64,000 bases of DNA from Rugalucina vietnamica. Lineage: Eukaryota; Mollusca; Bivalvia; Lucinida; Lucinidae. The position numbers and the translations under genes are program-made. The notes beneath the pieces are model-generated. The model was not told the DNA's origin. It ran no database searches and saw nothing but the letters and a program-made list of their open reading frames with translations. The DNA is taken from contig OZ024871.1 in assembly GCA_964017185.1 (NCBI GenBank), positions 64,298,866-64,362,865 on the forward strand. Reading direction: 5' to 3'. Shown in pieces: positions 1 to 11,530 of the stretch; the stretch's first letter is position 1, and every line of letters begins with the position of its first letter.

Positions 1-1317
1 ATAGCTATAATTCCTTTACCTTAACTGATATTATATAGTTAGATAAAAATTACACAATCTTAGTTCTCAAATCAGCTTAATCCTACATTAATTCTCAATC
101 TGTTCAATAATTGTTTGCAATCTACATTTTCCATGGTATTTAGTTGGAATTGGATAACCAAATTGGAATGAGCTTCATTATCAGGCAATATCATGCTGAT
201 AATGCACTTTCATTTCTCCTAATATTTCAGAAAATCACTCAATCATAGCTTGCAATGAAGGACTTGTCCATATAGGGAGTGCAAAAAAGCAGCACTGTTG
301 CTAGAGTATTCAAGTAATTTTAGTGTTTCCCTTTGCCACTTGCTTAAGATACATGCAGGTTGGACTGTATAGTCTTTCATTCCTTTGTGGGAGTTCAAGC
401 AAGCTCTTGTCCCCCTTTCACTTGAGTTTGCTGTTTGAGTATTTAGGTCAGTCAAGTTTGTGTGTAAATCAGGTAACTGTTTAATCTATTTTAGAACTGA
501 AACAGTGTCCCAGTTGCCAGGTTTTCTTAAAATCTCTTTACCTTTTATCTTTAGGTATTGATGTGACTTCTTCTGATAAAATCATTGTAATTGAGTCGCA
601 AAATCATTGTAATTGAGTCCTCCTTCAAACCACCCATCATTAGTATTCATTTTGATATTGACCATTCAAATCAGCGCATTAGATAACAGTCAATGACGGT
701 TAGACAACAAGGGGGTTAGACAAACAAACCAACACATGCTTTTTACAGGTAAACATAGGTGCAAAAACACAATGTTTGTCTAAGGAAATAGGTGTGGGCG
801 TGGTTATACCTTGCTGGCGGAGGAGTCAATTGTTTGGTTAAAGAACATTTTAATGTCAAAATTCTTTGCACAACATATACAATGCATATTAAGAACACAC
901 ATTTGAAGTAGGATAGGGATAAAAGTAGAGTTTTATCAATTTTAGCAGTTACCTATCGGTATCTACATGGCCAAAATTCCACGTAGTAAGATAAAAATTT
1001 CACTCGAGCATGCCATTTTAAAGGTCATTTAGTTTGAAACTGTCACTCAAATTAGCAGATCAATCAATCCATATGTCTTTGTGGACAACATGAAAAGAAA
1101 CCCAGATCTTTAGAACACTTGGTCTTTTTGTGTAATGCAAATGCACAAATGGCAAACTAGAGTGAAAAGAGCTGTATCTCTTTGTTGCAAAATATTATTC
1201 TTCCATGTAAATCATTTTAGGATTCTGTCTCTCTCCTGCTGAACTGCTTACAGCCTTTGACTTTGGTGTCAAGTCATAGCAGAGATAATGAAAAAAAGAT
1301 GAAGACCTTAATTAGAT
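1..1317. other. No feature recognised
   Basis: AT-rich non-coding sequence. I see no exon with family similarity, no repeat shared with the rest of the window, and no RNA gene. The 5' end of the host gene could lie here or upstream. Confidence 0.4.
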
Positions 1318-1556
1318 GAGCCGCGACGCGAGAAAAACCGGTCTTTGGGGTTTCCAACCAGGCCTGATCGAAACAAACCGGTCTGTGCAGACATAGAAAA
1401 TGGCTACAATCTTGAAATTTCGGGAATAAGTAGAGGAGAAATGGTACTATCCGTGTAGCGAAAACAAAGGTGCAGATCCGCTGTGCAGTTACTGCACAGC
1501 TGATCTGCACCTTTGTTTTCGCATATGCAAAGTCCAGTTTTCTCATGACGTGGCTC
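1318..1556 (-). mobile_element. Palindromic MITE (family M), full copy
   Basis: Family M: TIRs of the type GAGCCGCCTCATGAGAAAAC at one end and the complement at the other, plus an off-centre hairpin, GCGAAAACAAAGGCGCAGAT then a stem pairing through AGCTTCGCGGTAACCGCGAA, closing with GCCTTTGTTTTCGC. Full copies are about 205-240 bp with no coding capacity. In this copy the hairpin core (TGTGCAGTTACTGCACAGCT) is at the right, so it is inverted relative to most copies. Confidence 0.9.
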
Positions 1557-1883
1557 ATATCAGACAGACATTTACATATTCGTCCTAAACACAAAATTGG
1601 GATGACACTTTTATCGGCATAGACTGCAGAATATTCAAATACCGTGATGACCAAGTCCCTTAGCCATGCAATTTTTGTTAGTTCCATCAAACTTAATGGT
1701 CTGTGATAATGGTTTTTGACGCAAGAAATTGACTTTTTAGCCGGGAATGATGCATTTGTTAGACTTGTGTCACAATGTTTAGCAATTTTTGTACTTTATG
1801 AAAATGGGCACAGATATAATTAACAAATTGTTTTTAAGTTTTTCCCTCTGAACAGTCTTATGCCCTTTAAGTGCTTCAGTGTT

Positions 1884-2172
1884 CATACCATTACAAAAAC
1901 TTGCCCATGCAATATACAGAGGGTTTTTTTTAGCCTTAAAATTTGAAAATTTAGTATAATTTTTTTATACTTCTAATATTTTTGCTCAAAACATTGATTG
2001 TGGGTACATGTTAGAACCGTTTCGCCAAGGCAAATCTAACGAGTACCCACAATCTATGTTTTGGACCAAATCTAGAAATAGGTATACCCCTGCAAACCCC
2101 AGTTTTTCCTTAGATATATAAAAGTGGGGTTTAAGGGGATATACATTTCACGGATATGTTTTCCTGATAAAA
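1884..2172 (+). repeat. Family C inverted-repeat element
   Basis: Starts near CATTACAAAAACTTGCCCAT and contains a central inverted pair: ACATTGATTGTGGGTACATG, GTTAGAACCG, later AACGAGTACCCACAATCTAT. It continues into 'CCCCAGTTTTTCC...AAAGTGGGGTTTAAGGGGATA'. Other copies are at 3204, 24734, 26190 and 42708. Confidence 0.75.
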
Positions 2173-3203
2173 TTGTATGTAAAAAAAACTATAAAGAAAG
2201 CTTGTATTAAATTGTTATTTTGACTATATATCAGTTAAGTATCAAATCATTTGAATAGCCAACCATAAACTGCTTAAACAAGGTTCTGTAACAGCTCAAG
2301 TCCACAAGGGACCATCATAACCATTAATGTTTGGCTTAAAGAACAAAGGCCAATTTATTTTGACACTTGCTATAATGATGTTCGCTCCCATTCCATTACA
2401 GAGTCTACCAGAAATAACTATAGTCATGCAAATTTCAAATAAAATACAAGAAATTGACCTCGGTGTAAAAGTTTCATGTCAGACAAACTTCAGAACTTGA
2501 AATGCTTATTTCTTCCCAATATTCTTAATAATTACTCAAAAGAAAAGTGAAAAAAAAATTTGCTTGTTTTTTTTTTCTTTCAATATCCCCCAAATTTATT
2601 TTAGTGACAAGTGGTATTTTCAAAATCCTCTTAACCTACGATTTCTTCAGTTAAGGCGGCCACACACAAGCTCGTACACAAAGGTCATTGCACCATCATA
2701 ATGAAACATGCTACAAAAGTCTAATTTTGGTCGATTGTTACTCACTGTAAATACTCATTAGCCATACGACTTAAAACTCCATAAAAATGGTCCTTTTCAA
2801 CTAAATATGGGTTTAATTTTTTGTGTTTCTTTTGTGAATAAGTATAGTTGTTTTTTCTTCAGAGTTTTAGTGTTTATTGTTTTGGGCTTCTTTGATCATG
2901 GCAAGCATATGGCCTTGTATAATGGTTGTCCTTAGCATTATCCTTCAAGCATGCATCTTGACCTGTTGATCTTGATGTATGCATCAAGGTCCCATGATTT
3001 AAAATTTGTGTTATAGTCTGGAAATAAAGTGTATTTCTCTGTTGTACTTGTTCCAAGACTCATGACAAAGACAATTGGCTACTAAATAGCAAGAGAATGC
3101 TGTTAGAGATCACCAAAGTGTTTGTTTCTTGCCAGCAATCCCAATAAAGATGTAACTGCTTTATACAAATTACCCCATAAAACATCAGATCTCCTCCTTT
3201 AAC
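2173..3203. other. No feature recognised
   Basis: AT-rich non-coding stretch with homopolymer runs near 2550-2580. No exon or known repeat seen. Confidence 0.4.
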
Positions 3204-3452
3204 ATTACGAAAAATTGTCCATGCAATATATGGAGAATTTTAGAGATGCAAAAAAATGAAAATTTTCAGGAGAAAATGTTTGATATTTTTCTTATTTTTG
3301 CTCAAAACATTGATTGTGGGTACACTTCAGAACCGCCTCGCCGGAGCAAAAATAAGAAAAATAAATATACTCCTGCATGCCCCAGTTTTGCTATATAAAA
3401 GTGGGGTATAAGGGCATAAATATTACACAGACATGTTATCCTGATGAAGCTT
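3204..3452 (+). repeat. Family C element, diverged
   Basis: TTACGAAAAATTGTCCATGC at the left, then AAACATTGATTGTGGGTACA, 'AGAACCGCCTCGCC' and 'CCCCAGTTTTGCTATATAAA'. The right half of the central palindrome is lost (it reads GGAGCAAAAATAAG instead), so the hairpin is broken. Confidence 0.7.
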
Positions 3453-3649
3453 CTGTTTTCTGCCTATTTGCATTTCTAGTCTTTCATCCAGTTTTCATAA
3501 TTTAAAATTCAGATGGCTTCAGATTGAAGTTCTATAAAAAGTGTCATATTGTGGAGATCAATGAGATAGTCACATATTCACCTCAATCAGCTGACATACT
3601 TTTTATTAATTAAATGAGTTCAATAATACATGGAAAACAGTCAGTATTT

Positions 3650-3855
3650 GAGCAGTGTTGTGAGAAAACCAGCGTTTTGCCTATGCGAAAACAGAGGCGC
3701 AGATCAGCTTAGCGGTAACTGCAAAGCTGATTTCGCTACAAGGATAGTATAATTTCTCATCTTCTTAAGCTTCTAGCCTGCTTCTGTGACGGTACAGGTC
3801 AATTTGTATCAGACCTGGTCTGAAACCCGAAGACCAGTTTTCTCACGTTGCGGCT
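3650..3855 (+). mobile_element. Family M MITE, internally deleted hairpin
   Basis: TIR remnants GTTGTGAGAAAACC and GGTTTTCTCA-type end (CAGTTTTCTCACGTTGCGGC). The second arm of the hairpin is shortened: after AAGCTGAT the sequence goes directly to TTCGCTACAAGGATAG, a deletion of the GCGCCTTTGTT segment. Confidence 0.85.
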
Positions 3856-4569
3856 CATTTTTATAACAACCAAGCCAGTTTGCTCATTTGTGGTACCCTT
3901 TAAAAAGGTCACATTTGGTTTCAGAATTTTAAGTTGGGAACATATCAATGGATAACAGCATTTTTATGGCCTTTATTCTGTCTACAACTTAGTAGATTCT
4001 GTTAAGCAGAGCACTAATGGTAAAAATATTCCATTCTCAAAAGTAATTTCCTATTGGACCCTTCTGCTATCTATCAAATTATGTGTTTATTAGGCATGTA
4101 GCTGCCTAATTACATGTATCTGTAACAGAAAAATGTATACATTGATCCATGCTTTAATTCCATTATTATTCTCAAGGGAAATATAAACTTTGTAACAGAT
4201 CTAGAACTATGATATGCTGGCTTTGTATTCAGATCTTTTCAAGGTCATCAGCGGATATGCCAAATTGACAGGCTGTCAATCATCCCATGGTTGTCACATG
4301 CAGTCATTCATTGGCATAGCACTAGGATCCATTTGTAGGCTGATTTCATTGCAGATGTGGCCACCATTTAACACCTTGTGACAAAACTTTTGTGGTTAAT
4401 TACGTTAGTCATCATTGTCTTGGAAGCATCTGGAGAATTACAAAGACCAAATGGTTCTATATCAGAAATTATCTTCATTTGAATATCAATTTGAAACTGC
4501 GGCAGTCTTGAAGGCTCTTTCTAGTTATGTATCATTTTAAGTCATATTAATTACAATATGCAACTATTT
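3856..4569. other. No feature recognised
   Basis: AT-rich sequence without an exon, RNA gene or repeat that I can link to other copies in the window. Confidence 0.4.
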
Positions 4570-4803
4570 GAGCCGCCTCATGAGAAAACCAACAATCTGC
4601 ATATGCGAAAACAAAGGCGCACATCAGCTTCACGGTAACCATGAAGCTGATCAGCGCCTTTGTTTTCGCTACACGAATAGTACAATTCCTCTACTTTCTA
4701 AATCCAAAATTTCCAGCCCGTAACCATCTTCTGTGCTTGTACAGCCCGGTTTTTGTCGGACCTGTTCGAAAACCACATTGTTGGTCTTCCCACGAGGAGG
4801 CTC
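4570..4803 (+). mobile_element. Family M MITE, full copy
   Basis: GAGCCGCCTCATGAGAAAAC opens it; the hairpin loop is CTTCACGGTAACCATGAAG; the right end is TTCCCACGAGGAGGCTC. ATTT occurs just outside both ends and could be a target duplication. Confidence 0.92.
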
Positions 4804-5590
4804 ATTTATTGAAGAGGATGAGACTGAAATATATCACACCATAACTTTGCATGCTATATGCATTTACTTAATGAAAATGCTCTTTAATTTTGTATAAATA
4901 GTAACCTTAAACCTTGTATCCAAAGCTTTCTGGCTTTTATGTTGATAAATTTGTTCCAAAATTAGCATTTCCTGTGTAATTTTAGACTTTAAAATTGTGT
5001 CTGAGCTCTTTTAGTCTGCTTTTGTTTGGGAATGGCAATTTATATCATATAAAGGGCCTAAAGGCAGCAATTTGCAGGGAAGTTTATTCTTGTAACCTAT
5101 TATTGATAATTGATAATCTATTATTGTAAACATAAGGTGTGGCAACTTCAATCTTGAAAAATGAAATTGTGCTAGGTTTCGATTTACATTGAAGGAACAC
5201 CACTAGACAGATGGAATTTTTTTGGTTTGTTTGTTTTTTAAAGAAAAAAATAAAATAAACAAACAACATAAATAAAATTTGAAAATGAATCATATAAGTG
5301 TCTTTGTAGAAGTTAACATTTGAAGACTCAGTTTATTGGTCAGATTTCATCAGTTCGATGAAATAATTTAATTTTTGATGTTTGCATAATTTTTGTAATG
5401 AACCTGTATTCTCTCAAGGAGTCCTAAACATTGATATCAGCTTTTGATTGTTTCAGTTTAAATTGGCTGATATATTGCCAGGGCTTGCCATGGTAATAAT
5501 GTTTTTTTCTTCATTTCTGGACAGTTTGATATTTTTTCCGGTTATATTTTTAGCTCACCTGAGCCATTAGGCCCACAAGGTGAGCTTATA

Positions 5591-5956
5591 CAGGGATTTT
5601 TTCAGGTGTCTCAGGGGCCGAAATAAGGCCCCATTCCCAATGAGATTTAGGAGAATTTTTTCCCAATTTGTAGAAAAAAATTCCCAATCACAGCTGAAAA
5701 TTATTTTCAATAGTTCAATTCCTTGTGAAATATAAGTTCTGCTGTTTGAAATTTATGCTATTTAGCTTGGTATTTTTACTATTTTATGTTATTATTAAAT
5801 GATTCTAAATGCATAAGCTTGATAAACTATGTTAACTTGGTAATAATATCAATTTTGAATATTCTGAAAATTTCCAAAATTCAAGGTTTACGTTGCTAAT
5901 TTTCCCAATTGGAAAGGCCCTAGGGCCCCTTCCCAAAATTGCCAAAAAAATCCCTG
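5591..5956 (+). mobile_element. TIR element inserted into family A
   Basis: Ends CAGGGATTTTTT and AAAAAAATCCCTG are inverted repeats. Inside, GGGGCCGAAATAAGGCCCC and AGGGCCCCTTCCC are GC-rich palindromic blocks around an AT-rich centre. The family A sequence GAGCTTATA...ATAGGATGG resumes outside it. The CAGGG terminus suggests hAT, but I could not confirm an 8-bp target duplication. Confidence 0.65.
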
Positions 5957-6501
5957 TAATATAGGATGGTCATGATCCCGCGTCCATCCATCCATCCGTC
6001 ATCGTCATTGTCTGTCGTCCACCATTTTCAAAGATCTTCTTCTCTGAAACTGCTCGGCAAGTCAAAGCCAAATTTTATATGAAGCATCTATGGGAAGGGG
6101 GAACCAATGTGTTAATAAATAGTCCAGGTCACATGACCAAGATGGCTGCCAGGTCCATATATGGTAAAAACCCTTCAAACATCTTCTTCTGCGGAACCAA
6201 TGGACCGATTTCAACAAAACTTATCATGTTGCATCAGTGACCAGAGTACTTCAATGTGCTTATAATTTATGAACCTGGGATGAACTTGACCTATATTACA
6301 GCAAGGTCAACATAGGTCGTCTATGCATTTGAATGGGGAAAACTGTTAAATTGTAATTTGAAGGTAAAAACTTGCAGGAAATTGGCAAATGGACTGAATA
6401 TTTATGATTGTGAAAAAAAAAAAAATGGACCATAGGGGCAGGTCTGCCCCCACCACGGGCAGTATACATGTATATTACCATAATATTCAAAGATCTTCTC
6501 T

Positions 6502-6691
6502 AGGGAGCGTGATGGCCTAGTGATAGAGCATCGGACTCCGAATCGTGAGGTCCTGGGTACGATCCGCACAAGGGTCACCGTGTTGTGTCCTTGAGCAAGG
6601 CACATTAACTCCCTAAAGTACTGGTTAATACCCAGGAAGCGGTGGCTCTGCCCCGATGTTGACTGGGACGTTAAACCTCAACACAACAAAC
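6502..6691 (+). mobile_element. tRNA-derived SINE with 12-bp target duplication
   Basis: A-box-like GATGGCCTAGTGATAG and B-box-like GGTCCTGGGTACGATCC mark a tRNA-related head (Pol III promoter). The body has GTGTCCTTGAGCAAGGCACA, similar to conserved central domains of animal SINEs, and the tail is CAACACAACAAAC. AAGATCTTCTCT flanks both sides (6490-6501 and 6692-6703), a clean target duplication inside a family A element. Confidence 0.93.
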
Positions 6692-7361
6692 AAGATCTTC
6701 TCTGAAACCGCTAGGTCAATCAAAGCCAAACTTCATGCGGAGCATTCTTAGGAAGGTAGACTAAAAGTTTATATAAATGGTCAAGGTCCCATGACCAAGA
6801 TGGCCACCATGCCCATATAAAATTATGGTAAAAACCCTTTAAAAATCTTCTTTGGAACCGATGGACTGATGTCAACAGAACTTGGCATGTAGCATCGGGG
6901 ACTAGAGTTCTATGATGTGTACAAAACTTATGACTCCGTGATGACCTTGACTTATTTTACGGCAAGGTCGGCTGAGGTCACATATGCAGTTAACTGTGTC
7001 AGTGAAGGAGTGAAGGGAAAAACTTCAAGGAAATGGATAGAATATTTATGATTCCTAAAATAGAATTGACCCAAGGGGTTCATCTGTACCTGCCCTGGTG
7101 CTAGATACATGTATAATACCACAATAGTCAAACAAGTTTATTGCTAAATATCCCAAATCTCAGGTGAATGTTTACAGGACCATTGGTCCTCTTGTTATCG
7201 TTCATTCTTCATACACAGTTTTGTTTGTGTATCACTTTGTTTTGTAGGTTTAGTTAACTTCGGTCTTATCAACAGGTGTGCTAGCCACATTGTCCCTTGG
7301 AGAGCATCTCAAGGACACATTACCAGGACTTAGTTAATCCACTAACTGTTAAATGATAATT

Positions 7362-7524
7362 GAGCCGTCGCGTGAGAAAACCAACAATTTGCGTTTCCAA
7401 CCAGGTCGGACACAGATCGTATGTTCTGTCACAGAAGAACGCTAGAAGCTTGCAATTTTGGATATAAGTAGCAGAGGAATGGTACTATTCTTGTAACGAA
7501 AACAAAGGCGCTGATCAGCTGTAC
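7362..7524 (-). mobile_element. Family M MITE, 3' truncated
   Basis: Starts GAGCCGTCGCGTGAGAAAAC and runs to AAAGGCGCTGATCAGCTGTA, then breaks off in the middle of the hairpin. The second TIR is absent, so the copy is dead. Confidence 0.8.
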
Positions 7525-7866
7525 TCAAAACACTGAAAACAACAAACCCCTCCTACATTAGGGAAACAACAACATTTTCCAAACCCATGATCGCTTTTTG
7601 TTATGCAAGAATGAATAGTATTGGGAATAGTATTGCCCTATTTCAAAATATTTACCTGCAGATGAAGAATTATGTGTAAGCATCAACAAATGTAACACGC
7701 TTGTGTTAGTAAATCTGTTCCCATTGCTTATGTCCAGAGGTTCCCATTAAGATTTCATTTGCATGACTTTTGATTGCCCCTAACGACATTACCAGCTCAC
7801 ATGGAAATTTGTTGATAGTTTGATGCATAACAATTTGAACTAAAATGCAAATCATGAAAGATAATT
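7525..7866. other. No feature recognised
   Basis: AT-rich spacer between two MITEs; nothing seen. Confidence 0.4.
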
Positions 7867-8100
7867 GAGTGGTGTAATGAGAAAACTGCTTTTAGCTTAT
7901 TTGAAAACAAAGACGCAGATCAGCTGTGCATTGATTGCACAGCTGATCAGCACCTTTGTTTTTGCTTTACAAATAGTACCATCTATCTTCTTCCTGAATC
8001 CAAAATTTCAAGCTTCTAGCCTGCTTCTGTTGATGTACAGCCCAGTTTGTGTCAGACCTTGTCAGAAACCCAGAAGACTGGTTTTCTTGCGTCCGGGCTC
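7867..8100 (+). mobile_element. Family M MITE, diverged
   Basis: Hairpin AGATCAGCTGTGCATTGATT / GCACAGCTGATCAGCACC is intact, while the left TIR has drifted (GAGTGGTGTAATGAGAAAAC). Right end GGTTTTCTTGCGTCCGGGCTC. Confidence 0.85.
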
Positions 8101-8265
8101 AATTGTGCTTTATTTCAGTTCTAAGTGCAAAGTCTGAAAGTCTTTATTAAAATGTTTGATGACACTTTAGATGGGACTTTAGAAATTTAAATTGGACTGT
8201 GGAACTTATAGTCTGTGCATCGATTTTATTCTTTAGATTTCTTTTGTTTTGATAAATAAGATCCT

Positions 8266-8331
8266 GAGCTCATTTGCAGACCTACTTTGTTTTTGCCTAT
8301 GCAAATTGCTGGTTTTCTCATGCGGTGGCTC
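8266..8331 (-). mobile_element. Family M MITE remnant
   Basis: Only the right end remains: TTTGTTTTTGCCTATGCAAA, then GGTTTTCTCATGCGGTGGCT. Confidence 0.6.
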
Positions 8332-8339
8332 GAATTATA

Positions 8340-8465
8340 AAGATGGAAAAAGGTACAAGTGATCGGGAAAAGGCGCAGTCAGAAAGAAACTCCCACTTCA
8401 AAAACTGAGGTGGGAAAAACTAAATTGACAATTAGGCACCTTCACCCAGAAAAATTATCATAAGC
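8340..8465. repeat. Dispersed repeat, inverted relative of 55690-55815
   Basis: 'GTGATCGGGAAAAGGCGCAG' and 'AAATTGACAATTAGGCACCT' match the reverse complement of the 55750-55800 stretch. Type of element unknown. Confidence 0.5.
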
Positions 8466-8640
8466 CGAGTGAGCAGCAATGTCCTAATATTTTCCAGCTA
8501 CTTCCTGGATTCTTTTGGAAGTAGTGGAAACAGTTGAAGGATTCAAGAGGGTGGGCCATATTACCCATAGATTGTGGTCTATCTGTCTACATGCTTTCCC
8601 CATAATCAGATGCTATTATTTTGATCTAGCCATCTTCTCC

Positions 8641-8850
8641 AATCGCAGTGGCGTAGTGGTATAGTGTTGGACTCGGAATCGAGAGGTCCTGGGTTCGATC
8701 CCTACTGGCGTCACTGTGTTGTGTCCTTGAGCAAGACACATTAACTCCCTACAGTACTGGTTAAACCCAGGAAGCATTGGCTCCATCCCGACATGACTGA
8801 AAAGTTGTTGACTGGGACTTTAAACATCAACACATACAAACAAACAATTT
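8641..8850 (+). mobile_element. tRNA-derived SINE
   Basis: CAGTGGCGTAGTGGTATAGT (A box) and GGTCCTGGGTTCGATCC (perfect B box). Same body and (CAAA) tail as the 6502 copy, and it keeps the CCCGACATGACTGAAAAGTT segment which that copy lacks. Confidence 0.92.
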
Positions 8851-8951
8851 AGTAGCTCATGGTGGAAATTGATATAGAGTACTAATCTATTGATGGAGTT
8901 GCCAATAGAAATCTTCTGAACTCAGACCTGAAAATTGGGCTTGAGGACCCC

Positions 8952-10021
8952 GAGTGTAGGACAAAACACCCCACGGACAAAACACCCCACGTCCATTTTG
9001 TTATAGGTGGACGAAAACCACCACATGTTTTTTTGAAGGCTGACAAAACACCCCACGCCCAAAAGTATAAGGCGGACAAAACACCCCATGCAGATTTTAA
9101 AATTAGCACAAAACCCCCCTCATGTTTTTGCAGTGTAGATGAGCAGATGGAAGCAGACAGAAGCATCCTAATGCAAACAACATGCATTTTCTGGTATTAA
9201 TATCACTTCTTTTTCCTTCTTTCAATTCTATGTAGATATTTTCTTTGATGCCATTCCAATTATCACTTATTAAAACAAATGCATGAATACTGATTGTGTT
9301 TGTACATTTTTTTAAAATCATAATGCGCTAATTGAGTGCTGTTAAGGTAATTGAATTATTGAATCATTTAATTAATTTTCACAATTAACTCAAACACCTT
9401 TATAATCTGTCTGTGCTAAAACGGTTGTTTTTCAATTGAAGTCAAATTGTTAATTGCTTGTTTGTCTGATTAAAATGATTTGAAATATGTTGTGTTATTA
9501 TTTTTGTAACAGCTCATATACACATTAACACAACCAGATCTGTTCATTAAAAAGTTTAAATCTTAAATAAGTTCATATGCAGCTTTCATTAACTAATGTA
9601 AATAAATAAATAAAATTTGGCCATGGGTTCATGTCCAAGTCATCAATTTTGTTATGTTATATGGGGAGCCAAAACATAAGACATTCTTATTGAAATCAAA
9701 TTTCGTTATGGTTTCTTGTCCAAGTCATAAATTTTTAGTCATGTTATTTGATTCATATTATCTTTGATAAAGAAAACATAAGATTTTGTTAAGCCTAAAT
9801 TTTCCAGCCATTAATTTTCAGTCATGTCATATGGGGAACTAAGAAAAACATGAGGGGGGTTTTGTCCTAATTTTGAAATTTGCATGGGGTGTTTTGTCCA
9901 CGTTATATTATTGGGCGTGGGGTGTTTTGTCAGCCTTCCAAAAAACATGTGGTGGTTTTCGTCCACCTATAACAAAATGGTTGTGGGGGGTTATGTCCGT
10001 GGGGTGTTTTGTCCGTATACC
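8952..10021. mobile_element. Mutator-like foldback element, ~180-bp TIRs, 9-bp TSD
   Basis: GAGGACCCC occurs immediately outside both ends (8943-8951 and 10022-10030). The arms 8952-9128 and 9847-10021 are inverted copies rich in GGACAAAACACCCCACG and its complement, including CCACCACATGTTTTTTTGAA and its complement. Long TIRs with a 9-bp target duplication are characteristic of Mutator-like elements. The 720-bp AT-rich centre encodes no transposase, so this is a non-autonomous copy. Confidence 0.85.
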
Positions 10022-10096
10022 GAGGACCCCAAAAACCTGATGTAGTAATCATATGGGCCTGATAGTATGTTCCTTTTCTCTAGCAGCAAGCAAACT

Positions 10097-10240
10097 TGGC
10101 CTCAAGGTTGTTATAATGCTTTTATGCTCAACTCAGTTGAACATAAAATTTATGTCGCTTGTAAAAATAAAAAAAAAATGCTAACAGATTATAACATTTT
10201 ATGCTCTGCCTGACAGTACATTGAGCCCTGGGAATAAGTT
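10097..10240 (+). repeat. Family F element, partial
   Basis: 'CTCAAGGTTGTTATAATGCT' and 'TTTATGCTCAACTCAGTTGA' match the left side of the element at 45415. The right end is unclear. Confidence 0.5.
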
Positions 10241-10740
10241 TTGAAATTTCCTGTAAATTTTCTTATTTTTCTGAATTTGTTCATCCTGAATAATGATAAA
10301 AGTATAGAGAAAGGTCTTGTAATTGCCTTGGGAGTTGATGCACGATTTAATTCCGATCTATCTGGAATTAAATCGGAAGATTTTTAATTTTCTGCAGCTA
10401 AAAAGTACTCAAGAAGATAATGCTCAATTAAGACTGATACAAAAATCGATTATAAGCATGTCTTTATGCCTATTTAGAGTTCATCATTAAACCAAAAAAG
10501 CGCAGGCTGTGAAGGAATAAAACAATCCATTCTTTATTTACTGATATCTCCATTATAGATATACAGCTAAAATAAGTGATAAAATTTAAACTGAGATCCT
10601 TTAAGAGCAGCGAAGACACTAATGAGAAAAGGGGCTGGGCCATACCGCGGTTTCGACTATTAAAGTCTCGTCAGTGACCCTTTAGATTTGGCAACATGAA
10701 TCCAGAGAGAGTTACTGAAATTTTGCAACTTTCAACAGGG
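10241..10740. other. Non-coding, small local palindrome
   Basis: GATTTAATTCCGATC / TCTGGAATTAAATCGGAAGA near 10350 is a short inverted repeat. No exon seen. Confidence 0.35.
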
Positions 10741-10882
10741 TAGTCGAAACAAAGACTAATATTATCTAAATGGGACCAAATATATTAAACATGGGTAAGA
10801 AAATGAATCTTAACCGATAATAAATTTCTGATTTCTCAGAATATCCTCGCTGATCTCAAAGGACCGAAAAGAAAATATAACC
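10741..10882 (+). repeat. Dispersed repeat shared with 37272-37415
   Basis: Both have 'TTTCTGATTTCTCAGAATAT', 'CCTCGCTGATCTCAAAGGAC' and AATATTATC/AGTATTATC followed by AAATGGG. At 37272 the block sits directly between a family E end and a MITE. Confidence 0.75.
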
Positions 10883-10954
10883 TGCACTATGGATGATGAA
10901 AACTGTAAATAAAGAATTGTTTTTGACAAAATAATCCTGGCTGAGCTGTATCCT

Positions 10955-11150
10955 CTTTATGGGCCCTAGGCAAACAGTGTAGACATTGCAGAACATGTTC
11001 TCCATCTGGGGCTATATTCTGTTTGCTAACAGAAACTTCATAAAAAAATGAAATAAACATTCATAATCACCCCTGATTGAAAGTGAACGGATCAAAATGA
11101 TAATGATGGACTAGTCCATGCCACAAATGCGCTAAAAACACAAAATGAAA
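10955..11150 (+). repeat. Family G element, diverged
   Basis: TATGGGCCCTAGGCAAACAG, then CATCTGGGGCTATATTCTGT, then 'AATCACCCCTGATTGAAAG' and 'AAAATGATAATGATGGACTA', the same order as at 18095 and 23698. The hairpin is decayed. Confidence 0.65.
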
Positions 11151-11214
11151 ATTAAGATTCTGATATTTTTCACGAGTTGTTCAAAACGGGTTTCTTGAGA
11201 AACTCAATTGATAT

Positions 11215-11426
11215 GAGCCACCTCGTGAGAAAACCAACAATCTGCATATGCTTCGCGGTAACCACGAAGCTGATCAGGGCCTTTGTTTTCGCTACACGGA
11301 TAGTACACTTATTCTTCTACTTAAATCCGAAATTTCAAGCCTATAGCCTGCTTCTTTGACTGTGCAGCCTGATTTGTGTCAGACCAGTTCGGAAACCACA
11401 TTGTTGGTTTGCCCACGAGGCAGCTC
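11215..11426 (+). mobile_element. Family M MITE ending 20 bp before an exon
   Basis: GAGCCACCTCGTGAGAAAAC to CCCACGAGGCAGCTC. One hairpin arm is shortened: after GCATATG the GCGAAAACAAAGG segment is missing. ATAT flanks both ends. Confidence 0.9.
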
Positions 11427-11446
11427 ATATGTTTGTATATTTTCAG

Positions 11447-11530
11447 TCTGACAGAGACAGTTCCAAGCCACCACCGTCTGAGGTACTGTTCGCTACCAAA
11501 CCAAAGTTACAGCAACTCTCTAGGAAAGAG
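11447..11530 (+). CDS. Exon, N-terminal region of BAIAP3/UNC13D-like gene
   Basis: Acceptor 'TATTTTCAG' and donor 'GAG|GTAATT' bound 28 codons in phase 0-0 (visible residues 1-28, starting [13 protein letters not shown], ending LSRKE). The sequence is low complexity at first (KPPPSE) and then basic. It joins in frame to the 12413 exon, whose [11 protein letters not shown] matches the family's conserved pre-C2A helix. No initiator Met is present, so at least one upstream exon is missing. A palindromic MITE ends 20 bp before this exon and another of the same family starts 12 bp after it. Confidence 0.7.

Larger units (their letters stand above)
5551..7194 (+). mobile_element. Family A pearl/Helentron-like element, with two insertions
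   Basis: 5' end TAGCTCACCTGAGCC after a T-run; 3' end TCTCAGGTGAATG then hairpin AGGACCATTGGTCCT and CTTGTT. Between are tandem core units of about 450 bp ('TCTTCTCTGAAACCGCT', 'CAAAGCCAAA', 'GGTCACATGACCAAGATGG', 'GACCTTGACC'). Subterminal inverted repeats, tandem core and a 3' hairpin are the layout known for bivalve pearl elements, now grouped with non-autonomous Helentrons. No Rep/helicase frame is present. It carries a TIR insertion (5591-5956) and a SINE (6502-6691). Confidence 0.8.

Noticed and set aside
4641..4844. Small recurring frames such as [21 protein letters not shown] across many loci
   Set aside because: All are translations of the same palindromic MITE; the same peptide recurs wherever the MITE is in that orientation.
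8645..8720. tRNA gene suggested by GGTTCGATCC box
   Set aside because: No acceptor stem pairing or complete cloverleaf; followed by a SINE body and A-rich tail, as in five other copies.
8882..9187. 101-codon minus-strand frame with GVLSA repeats
   Set aside because: It is the translated arm of the Mutator-like foldback; the repetition is that of the arm.
1..11446. First coding exon and promoter of the host gene
   Set aside because: I looked for an ATG exon ending in phase 0 with family similarity and for a promoter, and could not support any.
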